A stretch of 64,000 bases of DNA from Mesorhabditis belari (Eukaryota > Nematoda > Chromadorea > Rhabditida > Rhabditidae), in NCBI GenBank assembly GCA_958450365.1, contig CAUEEP010000902.1:434001-498000 (forward strand), read 5' to 3'. This document shows, one piece after another, positions 11,136-22,938 of the stretch. Both the position numbers and the translations under genes were made by a program. Position 1 is the first letter of the stretch, and each line of letters begins with the position of its first letter. A model generated the notes under the pieces. It was not told the origin of the DNA. It saw nothing but the letters and a program-made list of their open reading frames with translations, and did not search any database.

Positions 11136-13135
11136 TCACAATCCTTTTGGAGTCTTTTTGTAAACGATTTTGAAGATTTCCATTGTTCGGAGTCGAAAAG
11201 CCTAAAAGAATTCAAGATTTTTGCATAAAATAAATAGGAAATTTCAAAATTTAACACCATTTTTGATACCTTTACGAGAAAAACGATGATCAAAACGTCG
11301 ACAATGGGGAACATTGTGGCGATGATCGGTGTTAGGGGACACAAAGAGGCAAGACCTAAAGGGTTTTTTAAGAAATTGATCACTAGGCTTTTATATTTCG
11401 TACAATTTTTTCAATTTCTCACCGAAAAACCCGCCGAGCATCACGATTGTGAACGGGAAAATCTCGGTGAACGCGGTGGCGATTAGCTGAAAGTCGAAAT
11501 TGATACATTTTTTTTTTGTTTTTCGGTAAAAGAATACTGTAATTAGGCGAATATTCAAATTTGATAGCAAATTTGATAGAAAATTTCATAGCAAATCATG
11601 GTAATCTTTAAGTTTTATAGCGGCCAAAATCCAAGCAAACCTGTGTAGCCAAAATCTGCACAAGTTGCAGTTGGATGTTTCGTGAGGCTCGCGAACACAC
11701 TGAGACTTTCACCAATTTGTGCCTGAACTTCATTGTGAACACGTTGAATTTTGTTATTTGTAATCAAAATTAACTCTAGTCTTTGAAAAAGAACGAGATC
11801 TCGCAGATATAAACCAGATATAAACCAGATTTTCGACTTTATGGGATCAGCTGATAGAATTACGATACTGATAGAATGACGATACTGATAGAATTACGAA
11901 TTACGATACAACTTCTTTACTTACAATTTCCATGTGGTAAAGGCATTCACATTGAAGATGGCGCTCGAGAGGGAAATTAAAGTGAACGCCCCGGCGATGT
12001 CCAACCAGCGAAGACCGTGCGAGTCCTGGAGGGTTTAGTTTTTGTTGATAGAACCGTAAAGTTTGTTCAAGTCTAGCCTCGCTAAATCTGTACTCAAGAA
12101 ACTTTACCCAATACTGAGCACCGGCAAAGCCATCGTTTGTAAGATTCGCGTGGAACATTTGATAGATAATTTGACCTCGATCACCCAAACGATCACGCGT
12201 TGGCTGAAAAGGTTTCGATAAATGAATATACTGAGTATGAATACACTCTAAAGTAATCTTTTTTAAATCCAACCTTCTGCGTGACAAGTACCAACACTAA
12301 CCAGGCCACATTGTAAGCGATAAAGAAAAAGATGACCCCGAGGATCCCATAAAATGTCTCGAAGATCCACGGGTATTTTCTAGTTTTCATTTATTTTTGA
12401 AAGATTTTAGATGCCAACTGTGTAATTGTGCAATATCGATATAGGGTGTGAACGGCGGCAAAACCGAAACCCGTGGCAAAGGCGAGATTTTGGATGAGAG
12501 AAGCAAAGTAGGACCATCGTGCGCCATAGGGAAGTAGACGGAGGCTGAACATCGTGTAGCCATGATCATCGCTTACGAACATCTGCAAATCGGAAATTTG
12601 AATTGATTTGTGAAGTGACACATTTGAAACTAAAGCTATTCGGTGTTGGAATTGGAAGAATTGAAATTGGAAGCTAACATTCTCAACTAAAGATGCTTGG
12701 GTTCTAGAGTCTTTAAGCCCAGGTAAGGCTAGAGTCCAAGCCTGGTTTCTGGCTTTCCAAAGAAATCTTTGGAATAACCTAAGCCTAAGCCTGAGCCTAA
12801 GCCTAAGCCTAAGCCTAAGCCTGAGCCTAAGCCTGAGCCTAAGCCTGAGTCTAAGCCTGAGTCTAAGCCTAAAGCCTAAGCCTAAGCCTAAGCCTGAGCC
12901 TAGGCCTGAGCATAAGCCTAAGCCGACATATTCCAGTAAACTGCAACCCAACCCTTACCGGATCAAAAGCGAGATTGCAAAGCGCATAGAAGATGTTGTA
13001 AATAGCGATTAGTATCAGGAATCTCGAATAATTGCTTTGCAATCGTTTCTCGGTCAAAATCACATAAAGAAGGAAGAAATTGAGAAGAAGGCCGAGAATC
13101 GGCAAAACGATCAGCAAAATGGTCAACCAGTGCAT
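11136..13135 (-). CDS. Str-superfamily seven-transmembrane chemoreceptor, copy B
   Basis: Paralog of the receptor at 1-4722 and likewise predicted to be a sensory GPCR. Nine minus-strand exons sum to 313 residues: 13135-12959, 12582-12419, 12379-12274, 12203-12108, 12025-11925, 11722-11641, 11486-11423, 11355-11270, 11201-11136. It starts MHWLTILLIVLPILGLL (first helix), followed by LTEKRLQSNYSRF. Later blocks are HTLYRYCTIT (end of TM3), NLTNDGFAGAQYW, DSHGLRWLDIAGAFTL (TM5), QLQLVQILATQ before TM6, and PLTPIIATMFPIVDVLI (TM7). The C-tail begins AFRLRTMEIFKIV and ends in TGA. The first eight exon lengths equal those of copy A and all junction phases agree. The ATG at 13135 follows directly on a TTTTCAG, so either a trans-splice site or a missed upstream exon is possible. 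Intron 1 holds the telomere-type repeat. Appears intact. Confidence 0.88.
12778..12923 (-). repeat. Interstitial telomere-type repeat (TTAGGC)n in chemoreceptor B intron 1
   Basis: About 24 tandem hexamers of CCTAAG and variants (CCTGAG, CTGAGT) on the plus strand. The minus strand reads (TTAGGC)n, the nematode telomere unit. It is degenerate, hence old, and is part of the receptor pre-mRNA. The overlapping ORF of repeated Leu-Arg is an artefact of it. Confidence 0.85.
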
Positions 13136-15341
13136 CTGAAAAGGGAAACACTTGTTTAAAAAAAAACATAAATTTTCATCTGAAAATTCACAAGACCAAC
13201 GAGAAAATGCTATTTGTAAGCTTTCAAAAGCTTTCAACTTTAAAGAGCAATCTTTTTTTGATCCTCAATTTGTCTACTCCAAATGTTTTCTCAACAAAAT
13301 TTAGCGACTCAACTCAATTTTCTGCCTAGCATGCCTGAAATTAGGTCAAAATAGGCAATATTTTGAAAAAAAATTTAGAGAATAAACATTTTTATCGAAT
13401 TTTCTGAAAAGCCAGGTCTGAACTTGACTTCTGACTTGAACTGATCCCGAAAAATGACTTCTGAAAGAACCCTGTTTAAATGAGACACATTCTACTCATG
13501 AGCAACTTATCAAAAAAAAAAAAGAAATAATGGCAAAACATGTACTAGCAAATGTTTTAGCTAAATCTTTTCAAGTAAAAAGTTCACAAGCTCAATGCAG
13601 CACAAAAGCAGACTTTCAAATGAGACTCCCGAATTTGTTTCCGCTCAATTAGTCGATTTTCTTTTGTCTGTTTTCAATTTTTCGACTATGCGCTTAATTT
13701 CCGCTTAATTTCGACATGGGAATTGAAATCGAAAATTAAAGTTTCCTCGTTTAACCCGGAATCAAATTTTTTTGGGCTAAAAAAATCTCTATGAATCTCC
13801 AGGTTCAATTTTTTTGTTTTCCTTGTTACAAGTGTAAACTTTTGAGAAGAGTAAAGATTGGAGAAATTTGTAAACGAAAGCTTTCTGGGGCACTGAAATG
13901 TGCTAGCGAGCTTTGCACGTAGTTTGTGCTTTGAAATGAGACAAACGCACCTTTTCTGAGGCATTGATTTTTGGGTTTATCATGTAAAACGAAACCGCTT
14001 CTGTAAGAAAGTAAATGAAGGAAATAGTGTGCCAGATGCGTGTTTCCAATTTTGAGTATCAAGCAAATAAAACAAGTAGGTAGCTGAATGGGAAATGAGT
14101 AAAATAGATGTCCGTGTTGATTAGTTTTCAAAACAAGATTCTAACAAAGATTTTACGGGTGACTGTAAATGTAAAAGTAACTGTAAGTGTAAAAGTAACT
14201 GCTTATTGAACTCGTTTTGAACCAGGAAAAGCACTTTTCGGAGCCGGTAATTAAATATCGGAGATTGGTAAATCAGAATGAAATTTGTTTTGAAAAGTTC
14301 TAGATCCTGATTGGTGAACGAATTGAAAACTAGAGGATTGTGCTTAGATTTAAAAGAAATCATTTTAGGTTCTCAAATGATACTGAATGAACGTTGATTG
14401 GACTGGCCGTTTCTGACTATGGGGGAATCGGGAGACGGGATCGCATTATTCTACCGATTTGGCTGCTGTTTGTGAGTGACACAGTGTTTTGGCGGAGCTT
14501 TCTGGTGTCGAGGATGTGGCCAGATTTAACGCGGGGATTGGTCCGGAGGGTTTGGACTTCGTTCTTCGGGCGATCGCTCAATCACTGACCGCTCCTTCCC
14601 CCTTGCGGATTCCAAACGGCAAATCTATCTGTGGGGAGTGTGCGCCAAATGGAGAGCGATTGTACGCGCGTAGACCTTCTGGCAGATCTTTTCTCGCAGA
14701 CATTTAGAAATTCGAAAAGGGCACACCTATCTGTCGAGAGCGTTTGCCATATGGGGAGCGATTACGCGGCCGCACAAAGAACACCACGCCAGTTATTTCC
14801 ATAGAGATTTCTTTTTTGCCTTGTAGATACAAAAAGTTATTCAGCTGTAAACTTGTATCCGATGATTTTCGGGGTCACGAATCGATTGAAGCTAATCATT
14901 TTATTAAGTCTACCAATCCTCTTTCACTGAGCTCAGAAAATGGAGCTCTCATAATAGTTAACATTTGCTCTGACCCTTAGTAAAGATATAGCTTTCTTTT
15001 CAAACCGATTTTTGATGCCATATAATGTGGTCTGGAAACGATAAATCTTTACCGCAAAATGCAAAAAAGCAAAAACTTTTCCAAGCCGATTTTTGACGAT
15101 TTCCGGTGTATTTCTTCGCGTTTCATCGGCCACAAAACTCGTTTTCGAAAACTTTTTCCAACTTTTTCTTTCCAGAAAGCCAATCGGAACACCCCCGCCA
15201 AGTGATTTGTCAGAAAAGGCTAAAAAATTATTTGAAATTTTGCAATTTTTTTGTTTTACCTGAAAGTATATAAGCATTGGTGATAAGAAAAAAACAAAAT
15301 TTTCATATTTTTCTTATTTTTCACGATTTGCTCTAGCGGCA
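13136..15341. other. Intergenic region upstream of chemoreceptor B
   Basis: 2.2 kb with no gene I can support. Near 14170-14200 there are two short tandem GTAAAAGTAACTG units. At 14394-14770 a more GC-rich patch has two overlapping ORFs (64 and 72 codons) and a local repeat of the type ATCTATCTGT..GGAGAGCGATT (near 14620 and 14730). None of the ORFs resembles a known family. The receptor promoter should lie just above 13135. Confidence 0.45.
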
Positions 15342-17017
15342 ATGATTTTCAAGGCTTTTCTTTTATTTGTGGTCAGTTTAGGTTGCACAATGGCCTTTGC
15401 AACGATTAGAAATTTGAATTTAAAAATGCTAACGATAAAGATAGTAGGATTTTTGTTATTCAAAGGATATTCAGTTACAATGACTATAGCATCGACAGTC
15501 ACTGATGGTTAAATTTCAGATTTTCTTGGGAACTATTTCCTGTCGACGAACACAATGGCCTGTGCAACGATTTTTCAGCCTCGATGAGGTACTATTGATT
15601 GCAAAAAACTAAAACTTCATTCTTAAATGAATATCAAAAATTTTATGGATTTAGATGAAAGACGGGGAAACGTATTTGATTTTCTACTATTGGAACGAGT
15701 GTCAACGATCGAATTGGGTACTGCCCGAGATTCAGAAAGCCGCACAGAAATTGTTGGATGATTATGGGATAAAGGTAAGATATTGGAATTATTGCCATAG
15801 GTACAGTACCTTTTATTTGGATATTGTACTCAAAATTGCATTTCAGACAGCCTCTCTTGATTGGGAGGATATCGGGATCGGTTTTATTAATGTAAGTCGT
15901 TTAAAAGTCTTTAAAGTTTTTGTTTTTAATTTTAAAAAGCGCTAAATTCTTTTTTCCAGATTGATCAACGTTTGGAGAAACTCCCAGGAGTGTACGTTCG
16001 ATCAAGAGATGGAATTCGAATGAGATATTCAGGGAATCCTGTTGATGCCACTGCTGAGGGTTAGTTGTTAGTTAAATGATCTAAACAATTGAAAGAAATG
16101 AAAGAAAAGAATTTTAATTCAAACAAAACAATATTAGATAATATTTCTGTGCTAATGTTAGATAAGATAATGTTAATTTTTGCCTGATAGTAAAGAAGAG
16201 TCAGAGAAAACGAATGCAAATGTTCGCAGTGTCCGAGAATTTTAGTTTAAGCTCTTTACCGAGTATCTTTAGCAGAAAATTTAGAAAATTTAGCAAAATT
16301 CTTTAGAAGAAAAGTGACTTAAACTTGTAAAAATATTTGTTTTTGATAGGTTTTTGATAGGTTTTGCTAGTTTTTGATAGGTTCGCTTCGTTTTTGGCGT
16401 TAGATTTGTACAAAACGAGCTTTAAACTGAGTGATCGATGAATTTCGAGAAATAATGAACACTCTGTGGACTCTGTGGAGTCTTTTTCGGACCAAACTTT
16501 ACGAAAAATGAAAAATGATTACGGAAAAGGCTTTGAAAATCGAAAATCTTTGAACGAAAAGAAAAAAAATCACTAACCGTCGGGCCGAAGACGTTTAAAA
16601 ACAAACAATCCTCGCTCGTTTCCAGATTTGGTGGCACTAAAAGTTAAAGTTTGAGTGATGTCTAATCACTGAGTGAAAGTCAGTGATTGAACAGTAAAAG
16701 TAAGTGATTAGACACTAAAAGTAAGGCTAATTTTGAATAAGATAATGTTAATTTTTGCCTGATAGTAAAGAAGAGTCAGGGAAAACGAATGCAAATGTTC
16801 GCAGTGACCGAGGATTTTAGTTTAAGCTCTTTACCGAGTATCTTTAGCAGAAAATTGGCATATTTTTCTTGAAAAAAATAGTTCTATTATTCAAAACATG
16901 AAAAAAAAACCCCAAATTTTTTCAGATTTTGTCAATTTCGTCTTGACATATCGCTTCCACGCAAAGAAAACCGATTTCGGACTTCACGATCATTGGGGAA
17001 CTGCGTTTCGAGCTTAA
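15342..17017 (+). CDS. Thioredoxin-like protein, probably secreted or ER-targeted
   Basis: Small plus-strand gene. Supported exons: 15520-15588, 15655-15774, 15847-15891, 15960-16059 and 16926-17017 (TAA). The reading runs RFFSLDE|MKDGETYLIFYYWNEC|, then QRSNWVLPEIQKAAQKLLDD, then GFIN|IDQRLEKLPGVYVRS, a thioredoxin-fold pattern (beta strand, aromatic-rich strand end with a single Cys, helix, then LPGV before a strand). There is only one Cys where redox-active thioredoxins have CXXC, so catalytic oxidoreductase activity is doubtful. A candidate first exon starts at ATG 15342 with a hydrophobic signal-like stretch (MIFKAFLLFVVSLGCTM); its splice donor is uncertain (GTAGGA about 15443 or GTTACA about 15474, both in phase). 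Intron 16060-16925 is unusually large and holds a duplicated block and a carboxylesterase relic. I do not recognise a specific orthologue. Confidence 0.6.
16162..16281. repeat. Direct repeat, copy 1 (second copy 16737-16856)
   Basis: 120 bp beginning ATAAGATAATGTTAATTT and ending TATCTTTAGCAGAAAATT, repeated almost identically at 16737-16856 inside the same intron. The repeats flank the carboxylesterase-like relic. Confidence 0.85.
16578..16636 (-). pseudogene. Orphan carboxylesterase-family exon
   Basis: A 59-nt minus-strand block encodes PPNLETSEDCLFLNVFGPT, matching the SEDCLYLNV signature of carboxylesterase/cholinesterase proteins. It keeps an acceptor (TTTTAG) and a donor (GTTAGT). No other exon of such a gene is seen nearby, so this is a stranded fragment, not a gene. 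Confidence 0.7.
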
Positions 17018-17747
17018 TCTAAGATAATATTTTTAAACTTTTAAATTAAAAAGTCAATTTATTCTACTTTGTAAGCAATTTGTAAGCATTTTATAAAAAT
17101 CTAAGCTTTCTTTGTTTGTCTTTTTATGATTAATCCTCCTTTATCCTTTTTTATTGTCTCTACACAAAATCTCGAACTCTGGGTGAATCAAATGATACTC
17201 ATTTTATGTACTATTGTATAGTATTTTATGTACTATTGTACTCATTTTATGTAGTATTGTACTAATTTTATGTACTATTGTACTCATTTTATGTACTATT
17301 GTACTTGTGTATTATTGTATTAGAACGTTTTTATGTATCTAATTACATTTATTTCAAGATTTTGAATAAAAGCTAGAGGAAACCCTTTCCAAAAGCACTC
17401 AAAACCCGGCACAACCGCAAATGAACTAAAAACGCTCACCCTATGGAATGCTTTTAAAAAGGGATTTTTTGATTTTACATAAAGAATATCTTTCAATGAA
17501 TTTAAACTTTAAAAAGAAAATAAAAGATTAAACTTTTAGCTGAACATTTTAAGGAAATATGCATTTAAAATTTTGTTCAAACTAAATTCTAAAACGCGCT
17601 CTTTTTGTCTTTTGCGAATATATAAAGCAAATTTGTTTTTGATTTTTCCGTTTGATTTTTCATTTGAACTTTTGTTTTGTAATACTTCATACTTTTTATC
17701 TTATTATTTCTAACATTAATTTTTAGATCCGGCAATCTGAATGTGTG
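17018..17747. other. Intergenic region with ~22-bp tandem repeat
   Basis: Spacer between the thioredoxin-like gene and TRMT11. At 17197-17325 a unit like TACTCATTTTATGTACTATTG recurs about six times with small variations. No coding exon seen. TTTTTAG at 17720-17726 is a plausible trans-splice acceptor for TRMT11. Confidence 0.6.
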
Positions 17748-20146
17748 ATGAGGTGTGCCCTGTTCTTCTCGCAATCACATCGCGACTTTCGTTTGGCCGA
17801 AATTGAGGGAATTTGCCGCGCGTTTGGCATCGATTTTGCCCTTTTCAACAAAATCGGAATCGATTCACCTTTACAAGAAGTTGAGGTTCGAAACTTTTGG
17901 TTGTTAGTTATAAAAAAAGATACAATTTATACTGAAAATAGGTAGCTTAAAACCGTAACAGAAACGACAATGTTTTTATAATTGGTTAAGAGTTTTTATA
18001 TGATTGAAGCTAAAGCGACGCTTGATTCATCTAAATATTTCACTTAAGATTATTTATAACAGTATAACAGTTGTTTTTATAGTTTTTACATAATTGAAGC
18101 TAAAGCGACGCTTGATTCATTTAAATCTTTCACTTAAGATTATTTATTTTAGGTTCCCGATGTGAATATTGTCAAAAAGATTCTTTCTCGATCAATTCTT
18201 CTCAAGGCGGGCTACGAATATTTTTTCGATGCAACTTCTTATGAAAGTCTACATGAAAGGATAATAACGAATGGAAAAGAGTTAGCAAAATATGACGTCA
18301 ACGATCAAACTTGGGCAACTCGTGTGAGACCTTTCGGCAAGAAGAAAGGGGTCGAATCAGTGAAGTAGGTGGTTTCTTGGAATGGTTAATGAATAGAGTT
18401 CTAGGCCCTTTCAGGTCAAATTTTTAGCTAAATTTCCACAAGAGGAGCTTGTTAGTATCAAATTTACCTAATCTCGCTTATAATAAACGTTTAGACAAGC
18501 AAGAATCGTGGCTGAATGGTTGCCCTTCCACTTGGCACCGATTGATTTGAAAGAACCGATGAATAAATTCGTCGTCTTGGAAGAGTACGCATCGGAAAAA
18601 GGTTCACTCCCAACGCGGTTGCATTTTGTGCGAGAAATTGGTGAAGGGCAGGTTCGAATCATTTTACGATTAAGTTTATTGTTGTTTTAGGGGTGGAGAA
18701 AGAATCGACTCAATCTGCCAGATAGATGTTACATCGGTAACACGACAATGGACCCTGAATTGGCCTTGATTCAGGTTGCAAAGTGCGTTGTTCAGTTTGA
18801 TAAATTTTCATTTTTAGGCAAACATCACATCAATTCGCGCCACTTCACTTGTTTTGGATCCATTTTGCGGAACGGGGTAAATTATATTATATTATTATAT
18901 TTGAAGGGCAACGGGACATCAAGTTCTATGCACAACATTTTGCTTGACTTTTTTTCTCATTTCTTTCGTGTGCCAGTAAATACTTTTTGATAGACTTTTT
19001 TATTACGTTTACATGATTTCTTATTTGTCGCTTACTAATTAATGAATTTCAGGGGTCTTCTCGTCCCGGCTGCCGATTTTGGAGCTTCAGTTATTGGAAC
19101 AGAAATCAACTATTCGGTTGGTTAACCTCTTCAAAAACATATAATTTCTAATAGTAAGTACCTATTTTACTTATCTAATGGTGATTCCATTCCTTTCACA
19201 CTCCTTTTTTAGTTTGAATTTAGATCGGTTTTGCGCAGGGGAAATCGTCAAGACACGACAAGAAGTTGTTGACAAATGAGTCGGTGGAGGGAAACTTTGT
19301 ACAATATGGAACACGGGTAAAAATGTTTAATGTTACGTAATAATATCAAAAATTATAGGATAAATTCCTCTCGTTGATCTTGGCTGACGCCTCACTACAC
19401 GATTTATGGGCAGCAAGGCCGATTTTTGATGCAATTGTCGCCGATCCACCGTACGGTTAGTAATTTTGGTGCTTTGAAATAAATTTACGGTTTTGTTTAG
19501 GTGTTCGCGAGAAAAGTCGTAAAATTGGACCAAAGGAACGTAAGGAGCACTGGACTTTGCCGAAGACAGCCCCCGAAGAACATCCAAAACACTATCCAGA
19601 GAAGCAAACATACAATCTCGATTCGGTTTTTTCGGTTGGTTTGATATTAAAAAATAGAGGAAACTTATGACTCTGAATCTATTCTCTCATTTTAATTATA
19701 TTTTAGGATCTTCTCGATCTCGCGGCCAAATCGCTTGTTGTTGGTGGAAGGATTTCTTTCTGGTTTCCTGTGGTTAGCTTTTAAAATAAAGGCCTACATC
19801 ATTATTTTTTTAGTTACTGGAGAAATACTCTGACAACATTTTACCGATTCATCCATGTCTTCGACTGATGACAAATTGTGAGCAACGGCTGACAATAAGG
19901 TAAGAGTTATTTTAAACCAAATAATGGGTTAAATATTAGAAATGATTAAATTGCATGCAATATGCAACTTTATAATTTTATTTGAACATTCTTGTAACCA
20001 ATAAAACGATTTTTTTTAGAACAAGTCGACGTCTGCTCACCTACGAGAAAGATCGAGAACCGTTTGAAGATGAACGAGCGTCGACACGAATGCTTCAATT
20101 TGAGGAGAAATCTTTTCGAGAAGTTGCCTTGCAGGTAAAGAAGTAA
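17748..20146 (+). CDS. trmt-11: tRNA (guanine-10-N2)-methyltransferase catalytic subunit, TRMT11/Trm11 family
   Basis: Catalytic subunit of the enzyme that methylates N2 of guanosine 10 in tRNAs, with TRM112 as its known partner. Twelve exons encode 438 residues: 17748-17885, 18153-18364, 18495-18651, 18691-18774, 18818-18876, 19053-19116, 19224-19316, 19359-19455, 19501-19634, 19707-19772, 19814-19899, 20020-20146. The N-terminal third is the THUMP-like part (FRLAEIEGICRAFGIDF). The motif RCYIGNTTMDPELALIQ precedes the SAM-binding motif DPFCGTGGLLVPA (about residues 211-223). The catalytic motif DPPYGVRE (about 298-305) splits between exons 8 and 9. The C-terminus has CLRLMTNCEQRLTIRTSRRL and SFREVALQVKK, as in animal TRMT11. 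Exon 2 is preceded by two ~70-bp near-identical copies (17989-18058 and 18076-18146), the second supplying the acceptor. ATG 17748 was chosen as the first Met after the acceptor. Confidence 0.94.
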
Positions 20147-21407
20147 TTTTTTTGTTTGATTTTACGGGTATTTTATGTGATTGGTGGCTTTTATATTGTT
20201 AAGTTTGTTTTGTTGATTGTTAGTTTGTTTTTGAAAGAATAAATTGTCAAAATCAAACTATTAGATACACGCAGGCATATTGAGCAAAAACGCAGGCGTT
20301 TTGAAGTTTGAATTGGTAAAGTATCCAAATTTAAGTACGATTCCAAAGCTAATAATGGTTAAAAGTAATCAGTTCTAAAACTGATCCGTTTAGATTGACC
20401 AATTTTCCCAATTGGATCAATAACTAGGACCTCTCTTTGTAATCGACTCCAATCTTTTTTTCCCTCAAATCTTTCCCACATCTGGCTTTTCAAGGTGTCC
20501 CATAGGAAATGTGGTGCATCGGGGGTCTTTGGTTCGTTCAAATGTGGCTTGAATTGTATTTTTTCCGACCAAAAGCTTCCCCCTCTTTTTTTTTCTTTTC
20601 TCAAATCTTTCCCTTTCTAACGGCCATATGTTTGCGCGCACCCCTTTCCTCGATTTTTTTCGACAAATCCACAAAAAGACCTCCCTGTGTCGGTTTTTTG
20701 TGCCCTGGCTCTTATCGTTTTTCTTCGATAAATACAAAAGTTTTCATTTTTCAATTTTAACAATTGTTTTTTAATCTGTTTTTGCTGGTAGCCGGATTTT
20801 TGCTTTTTAAAATGTGTGGTTGGGAAAAAGCTGCCGTATTCTCCGTAACACGTCGACTACGATAGTCACAAGAGCACCTTTTAGAAAACGTTTTTTTCAA
20901 TAGGTTTACAGTCAATTAGAAATTTTGACACTGTAGAAATGTTGCCAAAACATTAACAGTCGGTGAGATTTATGAACAACACAAATTCTCGGCGAAGAAC
21001 GGCGAAATTTGGATATTTGTGGTTATGTCTATCCCCGTTCTCCACCAATTCCCCCACCTTTTCCCTCTTTTTTCTCAAATCTGTTCCCCATCACCATTTA
21101 CAGATCTTATCATTCATCGAAAGATTGTGAAAAAGAAAAGAAAAAGGAGGAAAGAGGAAAGGTCATCATATCCACTATTCAATATTTACACCCCCTTCTC
21201 TCCCCTATATTTTTCTCTCTTTTCATATCATGTCTTGGCCTTTCCCCTTCTATGTATTTGATATCTTTTTATGCCCATTTTTTTTAGATTTTATTCTAAA
21301 ACACCTACATCTGCACATCAGTTCTACCTTATTTGCTTATTAAAGTTGAAATTACAGAAATTGAAGATTTCATGGATTTTAGAAAGTGTTCGGCCTACGG
21401 GAGTGGG

Positions 21408-21794
21408 ACAAATGCGACCTTTTTTTTGCGCACCCGGACATTTGCGCACCCGGACATTTGCGCACCTTTTTTTCCGCACTTAGCCCATTAGCGCACCTTT
21501 TTTCGCGTTTTAAAAAAGCTCTAAAAAGCTAATATTAACCAATTTCTATTCCAAAAGTTGTTTTTCTAGGTAATTTTAGGGCGTAGAATCGAAATTTTGA
21601 CATAACAGAGCGTGTGGAACCAATTTGAAAGACAAAACGGCTAGGTCCAATTACAGAAAATTGTTGATTTTTTCTCTTTGTGTAACTCGGTCCGTTCGCT
21701 TCCACAAGCTCCCATTAGCGCACAAGGTGCGCTAATGGGCAAGGTGCGCAAATGTCCGGGTGCGCAAAAAAAAGGTCGCATTTGTCCCACTCCC
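21408..21794. repeat. Palindromic element family A, copy 1
   Basis: Begins GGGAGTGGGACAAATGCGACC and ends with its complement (GGTCGCATTTGTCCCACTCCC). The arms continue with GCGCACCCGGACATTTGCGCA. Weaker inverted similarity extends outwards to about 21357 and 21829. No coding capacity. Other copies: 29899-30305 and 44433-44718. Confidence 0.8.
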
Positions 21795-22534
21795 CTAAAA
21801 TCCATTAAATCTTCAATTTCTCTTCCAAACTCGCACTTTTTGAATGAACTTTGAAAAAGCGCACACAGCTGCCGATTCGGGAGAAATTTTCTTTCGCGCA
21901 CACGTTTTTTTTGGCCTGTCCATCCGTCCGCCTTGCAGGTGGCTCATAGCGCTTTTTGCAGAGTTTTGAAGAAATAGTTTTGAACTGGGCACTGGCTGTA
22001 ATTTGTTAATAGCTCAATTATTGAACGTTTTTTTTTCAATTTAACCATTTTGATTTTGCCAAATTTGAACCTAAGCTTGACTTGGCCTTAGCTTTGATCT
22101 AACAATCAAGTCTTCATCCCAAATATGCTTTATAACCAGTCCATTCCTTTATAAACCAGACAGGCTAAAAGTATCCAAGTTCTCGTTTTACTTTAACAAT
22201 TACTTTGAATCAGATTCGTATGTCTAAATCGTGAGTAAGAGTCTTATCATTTACCTCGAAAAGAACAATCAAAGCCCCATCAATTGTCTAGAGCTAAAAG
22301 AAATGAAAAGGGGGGAAAAAGCTAATGTGCGGGATGATTTTTTTTTCCTTTTTCCCCGATCCTCACAAATGATTGTCCTTTGAGTGTAAAATAGCCGGGA
22401 TGAGTCAGCGCTCCCGATGGATGCCGAGAAGAAGAGATTCAACGGGGCAAAAAGGAAAAGATGAACACGAATCGCCTATTCATATAGATATGCATATAGA
22501 GCTATTGTTATTTTTGAAAGAATTTCCTTACATT

Positions 22535-22604
22535 AGCCGTCGTAGTCGACCGGATAGGAGTCTTGTCTCCTAGTCGGGGGGTTAAGGGTTCGATCCCGGC
22601 GGCT
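22535..22604 (+). ncRNA. tRNA-like sequence (degenerate tRNA or tRNA-derived SINE head)
   Basis: 70 nt with a perfect 7-bp acceptor-type stem (AGCCGTC with GGCGGCT, one G-T pair), an A-box-like TAGTCGACCGG and a perfect B box GGTTCGATCCC. The anticodon arm (AGGAG..CTCCT) has a 6-nt loop and the T stem is imperfect, so no anticodon is assigned. A related element may lie at 37.96-38.03 kb. Confidence 0.5.
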
Positions 22605-22938
22605 AGAAAGAATGCTTCTTTTTCCCATTATTATGGATCTTTTTTTCTTAACAACATTGGGTAATAGGGGTAATTAGGGGTAAAAATTTCCTCCATTCTG
22701 TTGTAATTCATTATTCGTCTCGAATAAATCGACTTTTATTAGCCTTAGATCTTACTTTATAGGTTTATCAAAGATCTGAAAAAAACGCCAAGAACCGTAC
22801 CATTGTTGAATCAAAGATTCAAGCATTAGCCGTAGATTAGGTCTATTAGGCTCAAACTATTCTGGGTGCAAAGATTGGATTTAAATTACGAAGTGAAAAG
22901 ATTTGTAGCTAGATTAGAGCTTTACTTTGTTATTTACA

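Noticed and set aside
12391..12951. 186-codon minus-strand ORF rich in Leu-Arg
   Set aside because: It reads the telomere-type repeat and joins intron to a true exon in the receptor frame; splice sites show that the exon is only 12582-12419.
14394..14707. Two overlapping ORFs of 64 and 72 codons
   Set aside because: Overlap in different frames, no family resemblance, and a local repeat explains part of the similarity.
20359..21287. Group of 80-92-codon ORFs on both strands
   Set aside because: Low-complexity pyrimidine-rich DNA; no domain, no splice structure, no consistent frame.
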